A DNA stretch of 64,000 bases from CAWBLP01 sp963789495 (GTDB lineage: Bacteria > Pseudomonadota > Alphaproteobacteria > Acetobacterales > Acetobacteraceae). Positions 1 through 7,573 of the stretch are shown here, one piece after another. The notes under the pieces were generated by a model. The model was not told where the DNA came from and made no database searches. It saw only the letters and a program-made list of their open reading frames with translations. Each line of letters starts with the position of its first letter. Position 1 is the first letter of the stretch. The stretch is from contig CAWBLP010000009.1 in NCBI GenBank assembly GCA_963789495.1, positions 62,001 to 126,000 on the forward strand, in the 5' to 3' direction. A program made the translations under genes and the position numbers.

Positions 1-250
1 CGGCGGCACGCGCTGCGCCACCGGGAACGCGCTGCGTCATCGCGGCGGTGGTGGCAGAGGATGTTACCGTTGTCACGTCGTCGCTGTTCCGGTCGGCTTC
101 GCTCTCGACCGACGCCACGCACACAGCCTACACCACTGCGCCGCCACCAGCGCCGTTAGTCGACGCCAGAACCGTTGTTCCGTGCTGCGACGGCTGGCAG
201 ACTGGCTGCCAAGGTGACTATGCTACTCCAGAACACCAGATACCGATCAA
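1..250. other. Upstream stretch without a recognisable gene
   Basis: Short overlapping open frames cross this edge of the window, but none resembles a known family and none has a convincing ribosome binding site. The last 30 bases form the leader of the mechanosensitive channel gene. A gene cut by the window edge cannot be excluded. Confidence 0.4.
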
Positions 251-742
251 ATGGGGGAACATATGCAGTCGCCAATCTACATGGCACGGGCACCAGGCTG
301 GGCGACCGAGTTTCGTGCGTTCATCATGCGGGGCAATGTCGTCGATCTCGCAGTCGGCATCATCATCGGCGTCGCCTTCAGTGCCATTGTCGGCAGCCTG
401 GTGAAGGATATTATAAACCCGATCATTGGATTGCTGGTCGGTGGAGTGGACTTCAGCAACATCTTCATCGCCCTGAACGGTCAGCACTATGATTCGCTGG
501 ATGCCGCCCAGAAGGCTGGGGCACCAACTCTGAACATCGGCCTGTTCATCAATGCGATCATCAACTTCCTGATCATCTCCTTCGCGATCTTCTGGTTGGT
601 GAAGGCCATGTCCCGGCTCATGAGAAAGGAAGCGCCGCCGCCGCCGCCGGCAACGAAGACCGAAGTTCTGCTGGCCGAGATCCGCGACCTGCTGGCGACC
701 CCGGCCGCGTCGTCCGTTCCACCTGGCCTGCGGAGCGAATGA
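251..742 (+). CDS. mscL: Large-conductance mechanosensitive channel MscL
   Basis: Inner-membrane channel that opens under membrane tension and releases solutes during hypo-osmotic shock. The N-terminal part carries the characteristic FRAFIMRGNVVDLAVG segment, continuing into the pore-lining first membrane helix. A second hydrophobic helix lies at about residues 97-119, followed by a charged, proline-rich linker (five prolines in a row) and a short C-terminal helix. The 163-residue length slightly exceeds the usual 130-150 because of a few extra N-terminal residues and the proline linker. An alternative start at 263 gives a more typical N-terminus. The gene appears monocistronic, with a strong hairpin about 160 bases downstream. 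Confidence 0.94.
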   Translation: MGEHMQSPIYMARAPGWATEFRAFIMRGNVVDLAVGIIIGVAFSAIVGSLVKDIINPIIGLLVGGVDFSNIFIALNGQHYDSLDAAQKAGAPTLNIGLFINAIINFLIISFAIFWLVKAMSRLMRKEAPPPPPATKTEVLLAEIRDLLATPAASSVPPGLRSE

Positions 743-904
743 GCCAGCCGCGCGGTCGACTTCGTTCGCGGCGCAGGCGGGGAAGCCCGTGACATCGGCT
801 CTGCCGCGACGGCCCGCGAATTGTTGCCGGTCGGCGGCGTCGCGAAAGTCTTGATTTCCGCAACCCGGGCGGCGTTCCAAGGAAGCGGCCTGCCGCGGCG
901 GATC

Positions 905-963
905 GTGTCCCGGCCGCGCGGGCCCGGCGCAAAGCGCGAAGCCGGCTCGCGCGGCCGGGACAC
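905..963. repeat. Perfect 16-bp inverted repeat with 27-nt loop
   Basis: The arms at 905-920 (GTGTCCCGGCCGCGCG) and 948-963 are exact reverse complements. The loop can pair further (GCCCGGC with GCCGGC). The hairpin lies about 160 bases past the mscL stop and has no T-run, so it is not a standard Rho-independent terminator. It may stabilise or end the mscL transcript. Confidence 0.6.
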
Positions 964-1183
964 GGCGTCACGCGAAGGCGCACCGCGGACGCGACCCGGT
1001 GAGCGGACGGCCTCGGTTCCTGGCGGCGACGGCAGCGCACAAGCGGGGTCCCTGCCCCACGTACCGTCTGTCGAAAGCTGCCGGCCCTTGTATCGGAGAC
1101 TGCCCCTCGTTCTAAGCGAGAAACCTTGTCGCGCGAGAGACTGCGCCCGCCCCGGCCCACCGTGCCCGCGATCCGGCGCCATA

Positions 1184-1224
1184 GGACAATGTCCTGGACA
1201 TTATTCCTAGTTCTTACTATGTTC
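1184..1224 (+). promoter_or_regulatory. Alphaproteobacterial LexA box preceded by overlapping palindromes
   Basis: Positions 1210-1224 read GTTC-TTACTAT-GTTC, an exact match to the GTTC-N7-GTTC operator bound by LexA in Alphaproteobacteria. It lies 28 bases before the next start codon. Directly upstream, 1184-1200 reads GGACAATGTCCTGGACA, in which two 11-bp inverted repeats share the central TGTCC. The sequence around them is AT-rich compared with its surroundings. The arrangement suggests an SOS-controlled promoter with a possible second operator. Regulation is inferred from sequence only. Confidence 0.6.
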
Positions 1225-1252
1225 CGCCGATTTTCCCCGCGCGGAGCACCCC

Positions 1253-1969
1253 ATGACCTCTCCCCCGACCAATCCCATCGCCCCGGCCACGCTCACCGCC
1301 ATGATCGCCAGCACGCTCGCCGCCCTGCCGCATGCGGCCGACGCCGCCCCGGCGGACATCGCGAACCTGCGCGAGGCCGCCCGCATCGCCCTGCTCGCGC
1401 TCCGCCCGCGCGACCCGATCGAGGCGGAGTTCGCCGCCCAGGCCATCACCGCCCACCACGCCGCCATGGCCTGCTTCCGCTGTGCCGCCCGGCCGGACCT
1501 GGCGCCGGCGCTGATGCTGCGTTTGCAGGGCAAGGCGTTGGCGTTCTCCCGCCTGTTCGCCACCACGCTCCGCCACTTGCAGACCCTGCAGGCGAGGCCG
1601 GCGGCCTTCACCCCGTCGGCCGGGGCCACGGCCGCCGCGCCTCCGACACCGGCTCAGCTGCGGGCCGACCACCCGCACCCCACCACCACCGCGCCGGCGC
1701 CGCTCCCCGCCGCTCCCCAGGCAGCCCAGGCAGCCCAGGCAGCCCAGGCAGCTACACCAGGCGCTAAGCCGCAGCCGCGCAACCCGGCCGCGCTCCACCC
1801 GGCCGCCGCCGCGCCCCATCGGCCCGCCCCGGTGGCTCCCGCCCGCGCTGCCACCGCGCCCGCCCGCGCACTCGACCCGCAGCAGACGAAACTGCTGGAC
1901 GAAATGGCCAGCCGGGTGATGACCGCCCTGCCCCGTCCGCTCGCCGTCCCAGCGCAACGCGTCGGGTGA
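1253..1969 (+). CDS. Hypothetical Ala/Pro-rich protein, putative LexA-regulated gene
   Basis: This 238-residue protein has no function I can name. The first ~115 residues look like a helical domain with regular Ala/Leu spacing (motifs such as AQAITAHHAAMACF and LRHLQTLQ). It vaguely recalls short helical proteins often found in plasmid-like or mobile regions of Alphaproteobacteria. The rest is a low-complexity Ala/Pro/His linker with three to four tandem QAA units, encoded by a 9-bp repeat at about 1716-1750. The final ~35 residues are again helical. There is no signal peptide or membrane segment. The gene stands alone behind a LexA-type box, so a DNA-damage-linked role is a reasonable but unproven guess. 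Confidence 0.7.
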   Translation: MTSPPTNPIAPATLTAMIASTLAALPHAADAAPADIANLREAARIALLALRPRDPIEAEFAAQAITAHHAAMACFRCAARPDLAPALMLRLQGKALAFSRLFATTLRHLQTLQARPAAFTPSAGATAAAPPTPAQLRADHPHPTTTAPAPLPAAPQAAQAAQAAQAATPGAKPQPRNPAALHPAAAAPHRPAPVAPARAATAPARALDPQQTKLLDEMASRVMTALPRPLAVPAQRVG

Positions 1970-2261
1970 ACGCAACCACCCCATGCACCGTGAGGCCGAG
2001 TCGCCCTGACCACCGTTCCGGTCCAGGCACGCCCGGATCGCGGCGCCACCGGCAGCCATTTCTCACTTGGGTCACGAGGTGACCAGGAAGCGCCCGCCAA
2101 CGCACGCCGCCGAACCAACCCCGACCACGCGCCCCCATCCCCGGCAGTCGCCGTCGGCGGCAGTTCGGCAAAACACCCCATGCACCAGAACCTACGCCCG
2201 GAACCCACGCCCCCACGCGCGCGCCAATTGACGTCCCCGCCCCGCTCGGCCACGTAGCGCC
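1970..2261. other. Intergenic region carrying the dispersed TGGTGCATGGGG oligomer
   Basis: No gene is supported. The stretch contains two copies of a short sequence (CCCCATGCACC at about 1979 and the 17-mer at 2176-2192) that recurs on the opposite strand in the repeats of the HGGxSTGP gene near 50 kb. Confidence 0.5.
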
Positions 2262-3422
2262 ATGCGCAGCGCCGCCATCCTGGTCGCCGCCGGCTCCGGC
2301 AGCCGGTTCGGCGCCGACACGCCGAAGCAGTTCCTGGCCCTCGCCGGCCAGCCCGTGCTGCGCCACGCGGCCGCGGCGCTGGCTGCGCAAACCGACCTGC
2401 TGCAACCGGTCGGCGACGCCGCCCGGATCGAGGCCGCGCTTGCCGGTATCGCCCACCTGCCGACCATCCCGGGCGGCGCCACCCGCCAGGACAGCGTGCG
2501 CGCCGGGCTGGACGCGCTGGAACCCCATGCACCAGAGCTGGTGCTGGTGCACGACGCCGCCCGCCCGTTCATCCCGCCCGGCACCATTCCGGCGCTGCTC
2601 GAAGCTCTGCAACAGGCGCCCGGCGCGATTCCGGCCCTGCCGGTCGCCGATACGCTGAAGCGGGTGCGCCAGGGCGTGATCACCGAGACCGTGCCGCGCG
2701 ACGGCCTGTTCCGTGCCCAGACCCCGCAGGCCTTCCACTTCGCAACCCTGCTCGCGGCGCACCGGGCCGGCCTCACCGGCGCCACCGACGACGCCTCACT
2801 GCTGGAGGCCGCGGGCCAGACGGTCGCCATCGTCCCCGGCGCCGAGGACAACATCAAGCTGACCTATCCCGAGGATTTCGCCCGGCTGGAGCGCATCATG
2901 GGCCAGAACCTGATCCCGCGCGTCGGCACCGGCTTCGACGTGCATGTGCTGGAGCCGGGCCGCAAGCTGATGCTGTGCGGCGTCGCGGTGCCGCATGACA
3001 AGGGCCTGGCCGGCCATTCGGACGCCGATGTCGGCATCCACGCGCTGTGCGACGCGATCTATGGCGCGCTGGCCGAGGGCGATATCGGGCGGCACTTCCC
3101 GCCGAACGAAGCCAGTTGGAAGGACGCCGACAGCGCCCGCTTCCTGCGCCACGCCGCGCAGCGCATCGCCGCGCGCGGCGGGCGACTGGCCAATGCCGAC
3201 GTCACCCTGATCTGCGAACGGCCCAAGATTTCTCCCCATGCCGCCGCCATGGCCGCGCGCCTGGCGGACCTGCTGGGGATCGACCCGGCGCAGGTCTCGG
3301 TGAAGGCCACCACCACGGAACGGCTGGGTTTCACCGGCCGCGGCGAGGGCATCGCCGCCCAGGCCGTCGCCACCGTGCTGGTGCCCCACCCGCCACTGCC
3401 CGCCTCGCTGGTCGCGAAGTGA
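2262..3422 (+). CDS. ispDF: Bifunctional IspD/IspF of the MEP isoprenoid pathway
   Basis: Fused enzyme catalysing two steps of the methylerythritol phosphate pathway: transfer of CMP to MEP (IspD) and cyclisation to MEcPP (IspF). Residues 1 to about 220 form the cytidylyltransferase, with the nucleotide-binding AAGSGSRFG...PKQF loop and HDAARPF. From about residue 222 comes the synthase, with GTGFDVH (metal-binding Asp and His), the GHSDADVGIHALCDA segment and the C-terminal KATTTERLGFTGRGEG. The 386-residue length fits the alphaproteobacterial fusion. The kinase of the intervening step, ispE, lies 14 kb downstream on the same strand. Confidence 0.97.
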   Translation: MRSAAILVAAGSGSRFGADTPKQFLALAGQPVLRHAAAALAAQTDLLQPVGDAARIEAALAGIAHLPTIPGGATRQDSVRAGLDALEPHAPELVLVHDAARPFIPPGTIPALLEALQQAPGAIPALPVADTLKRVRQGVITETVPRDGLFRAQTPQAFHFATLLAAHRAGLTGATDDASLLEAAGQTVAIVPGAEDNIKLTYPEDFARLERIMGQNLIPRVGTGFDVHVLEPGRKLMLCGVAVPHDKGLAGHSDADVGIHALCDAIYGALAEGDIGRHFPPNEASWKDADSARFLRHAAQRIAARGGRLANADVTLICERPKISPHAAAMAARLADLLGIDPAQVSVKATTTERLGFTGRGEGIAAQAVATVLVPHPPLPASLVAK

Positions 3423-3515
3423 GCGGCAAGTTATGGACATGGACGGGCGCGACGTCCAATTCTCCACCGCATGACCAATCCCGTCGATCCGCCACCTCGT
3501 CGATCCGGAGGACTG

Positions 3516-3833
3516 ATGACGTACCGTGCTGCGACCGTCGCGCTGCTTCTCGCCGGGCTGCTGGCCGGCTGCGCCACCGAGGCGAACGGCCCCTCGGGCG
3601 CCAACCCCTACCCGCCGGTACCCGCCCTGATCACCGAGGCGATGCCGAAACCGCCGCTCAGCGCCGAGGCGCTGATGTGGCAGCCCGGTCACTGGAACTG
3701 GAACGGCACCGGCTATGTCTGGCTGCCCGGTCAGTATGTGCCGGCGGCCGGCCACGGGCCGCTGTTCCAGCAAGGCTACTGGCGGCAATCGCCGTCCGGC
3801 TGGACCTGGCAGCCCGCGCACTGGACCTCCTGA
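3516..3833 (+). CDS. Small lipoprotein with YxWxPGxW repeats
   Basis: The start at 3516 is chosen because CGGAGG precedes it at good spacing; an upstream start at 3471 would bury the signal peptide. The 105-residue product begins with a lipoprotein signal ending in the lipobox LLAGC, so it is probably anchored in the envelope. The mature part has Trp/Pro/Gly repeats of the YXWXGXW type (MWQPGHW, YVWLPGQY, WTWQPAHW). The family is widespread in Proteobacteria and its function is unknown. The stop codon falls inside the first unit of a 15-bp tandem repeat. Confidence 0.83.
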   Translation: MTYRAATVALLLAGLLAGCATEANGPSGANPYPPVPALITEAMPKPPLSAEALMWQPGHWNWNGTGYVWLPGQYVPAAGHGPLFQQGYWRQSPSGWTWQPAHWTS

Positions 3834-3913
3834 CCGGGACCTCCTGACCGGGGACCTCCTGACCGGGGACCTCCTGACCAGGGATCTCCTGACCGGAGGG
3901 GACCTCCCGACCG
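3823..3913. repeat. 15-bp tandem repeat (GGACCTCCTGACCGG), about six units
   Basis: Units of 14 to 17 bases follow each other from within the last codons of the lipoprotein gene. Middle copies are identical, and the last two are degenerate (GGATCTCC, GGGGACCTCCCG). The opposite strand contains repeated AGGAGGTCC, similar to an anti-SD-binding sequence. Confidence 0.85.
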
Positions 3914-4030
3914 GCCACCGCACGCCCCGCCCTTGCGGCTCGGCAAGTGCTGTGGTGTTACTGCCCATCAACAAGGCAGGGATCCGGCACGCCCGGTCCT
4001 GCCATGACCGCTGCGCGAGGCTGTGCCCGA

Positions 4031-4315
4031 ATGTCGTCCACGTTTGATACTGTCGCCGGGATCATTTCCGAGACTTGTGACATCCCGCGCGAGACCATCA
4101 CACCCGATAGCCATGCCATCAACGACCTGGGCATCGACAGCCTGGACTTCCTGGATGTCGCCTTCGCCATCGACAAGGCGTTCGGCATCAAGATGCCGCT
4201 GGAGCAGTGGACCCAGGAGGTGAACGAGGGAAAGGTCTCCTCGGACGAGTATTTCGTGCTGAAGGGCCTGAGCGCGAACATCGACAAGCTGGTGGCGGCG
4301 AAGACCGCCGCCTGA
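4031..4315 (+). CDS. acpXL: Acyl carrier protein AcpXL for lipid A very-long-chain fatty acid
   Basis: Specialised acyl carrier protein that carries the growing very-long-chain (about C28) hydroxy acyl group destined for lipid A. The start at 4031 gives a 94-residue protein beginning MSSTFDTVAGIISET, matching the usual length. The phosphopantetheine attachment site is Ser37 in GIDSLDFLD. The segment EQWTQEVNEGKVSSDEYFVL is the hallmark that separates AcpXL from housekeeping AcpP. It is the first gene of a tight cluster with its own dehydratase and two ketosynthases; the next gene starts 4 bases after its stop. Confidence 0.94.
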   Translation: MSSTFDTVAGIISETCDIPRETITPDSHAINDLGIDSLDFLDVAFAIDKAFGIKMPLEQWTQEVNEGKVSSDEYFVLKGLSANIDKLVAAKTAA

Positions 4316-4319
4316 CCGG

Positions 4320-4793
4320 ATGCGGCTCGAATACTTCCAGATGGTGGACCGGATCACGCTGCTGGATCCGGAGGCGCGAATCGTGCGCGCGGACTGCGTG
4401 GTGCCGGAGCAGAGCCCGGTGTTCGAGGGCCACTTCCCCGGCCATCCCCTGCTGCCCGGCGTGCTGATGATCGAGACCATGGCGCAGACCGGCGGCTGGC
4501 TGATCCTGGCCTCCCTCCGCTTCGCCCGCATGCCGTTCCTGGCGCAGGTGGAGAAGGCCAAGATGCGGGCCTTCGTGGCGCCCGGCCAAACGCTGCAGGC
4601 CTCTGCCGAACTGGTGCACGAAGGCTCCGGCTACGCCGTGGTGAACGGCCGGCTGGCATCCGCCGGCAAGCCCGTTGCCGACGCCGAGATCCGCTATCGC
4701 GTCGTGCCCTTCCCCAATGAGACGCTGCGTGCCCAGATGCTGGAGACCGCCAGGCGCGTGGCCGTGCCGGAGGCATTCTTCCATGCCGCGTGA
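4320..4793 (+). CDS. fabZXL: 3-hydroxyacyl-ACP dehydratase of the acpXL cluster
   Basis: FabZ-like hot-dog fold enzyme that dehydrates 3-hydroxyacyl-AcpXL during elongation of the lipid A very-long-chain acid. The active-site stretch EGHFPGHPLLPGVLMIE supplies His38 and Glu52. Its N-terminus (MRLEYFQMVDRI) and C-terminal extension match the XL-type dehydratases of rhizobia rather than general FabZ. Length is 157 residues. Its last 11 bases overlap the following ketosynthase gene, pointing to translational coupling. Confidence 0.92.
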   Translation: MRLEYFQMVDRITLLDPEARIVRADCVVPEQSPVFEGHFPGHPLLPGVLMIETMAQTGGWLILASLRFARMPFLAQVEKAKMRAFVAPGQTLQASAELVHEGSGYAVVNGRLASAGKPVADAEIRYRVVPFPNETLRAQMLETARRVAVPEAFFHAA

Positions 4794-5967
4794 CCGCGAT
4801 GCGCTGATCACCGGGATCGGCCTGATCTCCTGCCTCGGCGAGGGCGAGGACGCCCATTGGGCCGCCCTCAACCGGCCGGACGGCTTCGTCCCGGTGGTGG
4901 ACGAGACCAGCTTTGCCCCGTTCCCGGTGCATCCGATGGTGCCGCTGGAGCTGGACCGCCAGATCCCGAAACGCGGCGACCAGCGGCAGATGGAAAGCTG
5001 GCAACGCATCGGCACCTACGCCGCCGGCCTGGCGCTCGACGCGGCCGGACTCAAGGGCAACACCGCCCTGCTGTCCGGCATGGACATGATCGTCGCCGCC
5101 GGCGGGGGCGAGCGCGACTACGCGGCGGATGAGGCGATCCTGTCCGCCATGCCCGCCTCCGACCAGCCGGAGGTGCTGCTGAACCAGCGCCTGATGAGCG
5201 ACCTGCGCCCCACTTTGTTCCTGGCCCAACTCTCCAACCTGCTGGCCGGCAACATCTCCATCGTGCACGGCGTGGTCGGCTCCTCGCGCACCTTCATGGG
5301 CGAGGAAGCCGCCGGCACCGACGCGGTGCGCATCGCTTGCGCGCGGATCGCAGCCGGCCAGGGCGACCTGACGCTGGTCGGCGGATCATACAACGCCCAG
5401 CGCGCCGACACCCTGCTGCACCACGCCATGGGCGGCGAGCTGCTGCAGCACGACTTCGCCCCGCTCTGGTCCCGCGCCGGCCGCGGCATGGTGCTGGGCT
5501 CCCTCGGCTGCTTCCTGGTCATCGAGAGCCGCCAGCACGCCGCGGCGCGCGGCGTCCGGCCGATCGCCCGCATCGCCGCCATCGCCACCGACCGCTGCCG
5601 CCGTGGTCCCGGCGAGGCCACCGCCGTCGCCGAACGTCAACTCGCCGGCATGCGCCAGCATCTGCAGGCCGGCAGTGCCGCGGTGATCTCCGGCGCTTCC
5701 GGCGCGCCCGCTGCCACCGCCGAGGAAGCCGCCTTCCTCGCCCAGCTCGGCCTGCCGGTCCGCGCCGCCGCCACCGCCTTCGGCCATTCCGTGGAACCGT
5801 CCTTCCTCGGCAGCCTGGCCCTGGCCGCGATTTCGGTCGCCCGCGGCGCGCTGTTCGCCCCGCTGGAGCCAGCCGAGGCTGCGATGGCCGGCACCCTGCA
5901 CCAGGCCCTGGTCACCTCCTGGGGCCTGTGGCGCGGCGAGGCGATGGCCGTGGTCGACGCGGCATAG
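4783..5967 (+). CDS. fabF2XL: Beta-ketoacyl synthase homologue without the active-site Cys (FabF2XL, chain-length-factor-like)
   Basis: Thiolase-fold ketosynthase homologue of 394 residues; the start at 4783 overlaps the dehydratase gene. Where active enzymes have the nucleophile in TACASGG, this protein reads VVGSSRTFMG (about residues 164-173), with no cysteine. The first catalytic His motif (NAHGTGT in its partner) is also missing; the corresponding region reads SGASGAPAAT. A GHSVEPSFLGS segment is all that recalls the last His motif. It probably cannot condense acyl chains itself and may form a heterodimer with the next gene product, as chain-length factors do in polyketide systems. Its position second-to-last in the acpXL cluster supports the FabF2XL name. 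Confidence 0.85.
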   Translation: MPRDRDALITGIGLISCLGEGEDAHWAALNRPDGFVPVVDETSFAPFPVHPMVPLELDRQIPKRGDQRQMESWQRIGTYAAGLALDAAGLKGNTALLSGMDMIVAAGGGERDYAADEAILSAMPASDQPEVLLNQRLMSDLRPTLFLAQLSNLLAGNISIVHGVVGSSRTFMGEEAAGTDAVRIACARIAAGQGDLTLVGGSYNAQRADTLLHHAMGGELLQHDFAPLWSRAGRGMVLGSLGCFLVIESRQHAAARGVRPIARIAAIATDRCRRGPGEATAVAERQLAGMRQHLQAGSAAVISGASGAPAATAEEAAFLAQLGLPVRAAATAFGHSVEPSFLGSLALAAISVARGALFAPLEPAEAAMAGTLHQALVTSWGLWRGEAMAVVDAA

Positions 5968-5979
5968 GGAGGCACGGCG

Positions 5980-7263
5980 ATGGCACGCTCGGATCTCGAC
6001 AGGCGCGGCCGCCCGGTGGTGGTGGTCACCGGCATGGGGGCACTCACCTCCCTCGGCCGTGGCCAGGCCGACAACTGGCGCCAGCTCACCGCCGGCGTGT
6101 CCGGCATCCATCGCATCAGCCGCTTTCCGGTCGAGGGGCTGCGCACCACCATCGCCGGCACGGTCGACTTCGTGCCGCTGCCCGAGATGTCGGCCCCGGC
6201 GTTGTCGGAGAAGCTGGCCGAGTTCGTCATCGAGGAAGCGGTGGCCGAAGCCGCGATCGGCCGGAAGGGTGATTTCCCCGGTCCGCTCTGCCTGGCCCTG
6301 CCGCCGGTGGAGCTCGAGTGGCGCGAACGCCGCGCCGTGGCCGCCGCCGCCGCGACCAACGGCCCGGTGACCTACGCCGATCTGCTGCGCGCCGCCGCCT
6401 CGGGTGACTTCAAGCCCTGGCATGCGCGCTTCCTGTTCGGCTCGGTGGCCGAGGCGCTGGCCGACCGGTTCGGCACCAAAGGCTCGCCGGTGGCCACCTC
6501 CACCGCCTGCGCGTCCGGTGGCACCGCCATCCAGCTCGGGGTGGAGGCGATCCGCCGCGGCGAGGCCGAGGCCGCCCTGTGCATCGGCACGGATGCCTCG
6601 GTGAACGCGGAGAGCCTGATCCGCTTCTCCCTGCTGTCGGCACTGTCCACCCGCAACGACCCGCCCTCCGCCGCCGCCCGGCCGTTCAGCAAGGACCGCG
6701 ACGGGTTCGTCATGGCGGAAGGCGCCGGTGCGCTGGTGCTGGAGAGCCTGGCCCATGCCCGCGCCCGGGGGGCGAAGATCCTGGGGGTGCTGGAAGGCTG
6801 CGGCGAGGCGGCCGACGGGTTCCACCGCACCCGTTCCTCGCCCGACGGCAAGCCGATCATCGCCTGCATGCGGCATGCGCTGGAGGATGCCGGCCTCGCG
6901 CCCGACGACATCGGCTACATCAACGCGCACGGCACCGGCACGCCGGAGAACGACAAGATGGAGTGGGTCGGCGCGTCGGCGGTGTTCGGCGCACGGGCCG
7001 GGTCGGTCCCGATCTCGTCCAACAAGTCGATGATCGGCCACACGCTGACCGCCGCCGGCGCGGTCGAGGCGGTGTTCACGCTGCTGAGCCTGCGCCACGG
7101 ACGGCTGCCGCCGACCATCAACTACGACACGCCCGACCCGGCGCTGCCGGTGGATTGCGTGCCGAACGTGGCGCGCGATGCGACCGTGGCGCATGCGATC
7201 TCCAACTCGTTCGGCTTTGGCGGGCAGAATGTCTGCCTGGTGCTGGGCGCGGAGCCGGGATAG
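5980..7263 (+). CDS. fabF1XL: Active beta-ketoacyl-ACP synthase of the acpXL cluster (FabF1XL)
   Basis: Elongating ketosynthase for the very-long-chain acyl group on AcpXL. It has the complete Cys-His-His triad: Cys177 in STACASGG, His317 in NAHGTGTP and His354 in NKSMIGHTLTAAGA. A C-terminal NSFGFGGQN loop is also present. Length is 427 residues. It starts 12 bases after the defective ketosynthase homologue and completes the cluster. The alcohol dehydrogenase-like and lpxXL acyltransferase genes that follow in rhizobia are not found downstream here. Confidence 0.93.
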   Translation: MARSDLDRRGRPVVVVTGMGALTSLGRGQADNWRQLTAGVSGIHRISRFPVEGLRTTIAGTVDFVPLPEMSAPALSEKLAEFVIEEAVAEAAIGRKGDFPGPLCLALPPVELEWRERRAVAAAAATNGPVTYADLLRAAASGDFKPWHARFLFGSVAEALADRFGTKGSPVATSTACASGGTAIQLGVEAIRRGEAEAALCIGTDASVNAESLIRFSLLSALSTRNDPPSAAARPFSKDRDGFVMAEGAGALVLESLAHARARGAKILGVLEGCGEAADGFHRTRSSPDGKPIIACMRHALEDAGLAPDDIGYINAHGTGTPENDKMEWVGASAVFGARAGSVPISSNKSMIGHTLTAAGAVEAVFTLLSLRHGRLPPTINYDTPDPALPVDCVPNVARDATVAHAISNSFGFGGQNVCLVLGAEPG

Positions 7264-7573
7264 GCGCGGGGCCGGTCGATGGGCGTGGCGCCGTCCTGGG
7301 TCCGGATCGATGGTCGTGTCCCGATCCCAACGGTTGCGGCCAGGGTCGCATGCGTCCCGTCGTGGCGAAGCCCCTCCACCGACGCTGCGTCGTGCATCGC
7401 TGTGGTGCCCCCGGGCCCGTGCCGACCATGACGGCCTGGAGACCGCGCCGGGATTGATCTGACGGCGTCGGGGAACGAGGCTGGCCTCGGCACGGGCCGT
7501 TGGCCCATCGCAGACAAGAAAAATCGGCCGCGGTTGCGCGCTGCGGCCCATCGCCGAGGGGAAGAACCAGGCC
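7264..7573. other. Intergenic region, nothing recognised
   Basis: 310 bases between the ketosynthase and the enolase-superfamily gene. I see no conserved frame, clear terminator or repeat. The promoter of the following gene should lie here. Confidence 0.4.

Larger units (their letters stand above)
743..1252. other. Intergenic region with a strong hairpin and an SOS-type control region
   Basis: No gene is supported here. The stretch holds a perfect 16-bp inverted repeat (905-920 with 948-963). Near its right end are two overlapping inverted repeats and a LexA-type box immediately before the next gene. These are listed separately. Confidence 0.6.
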
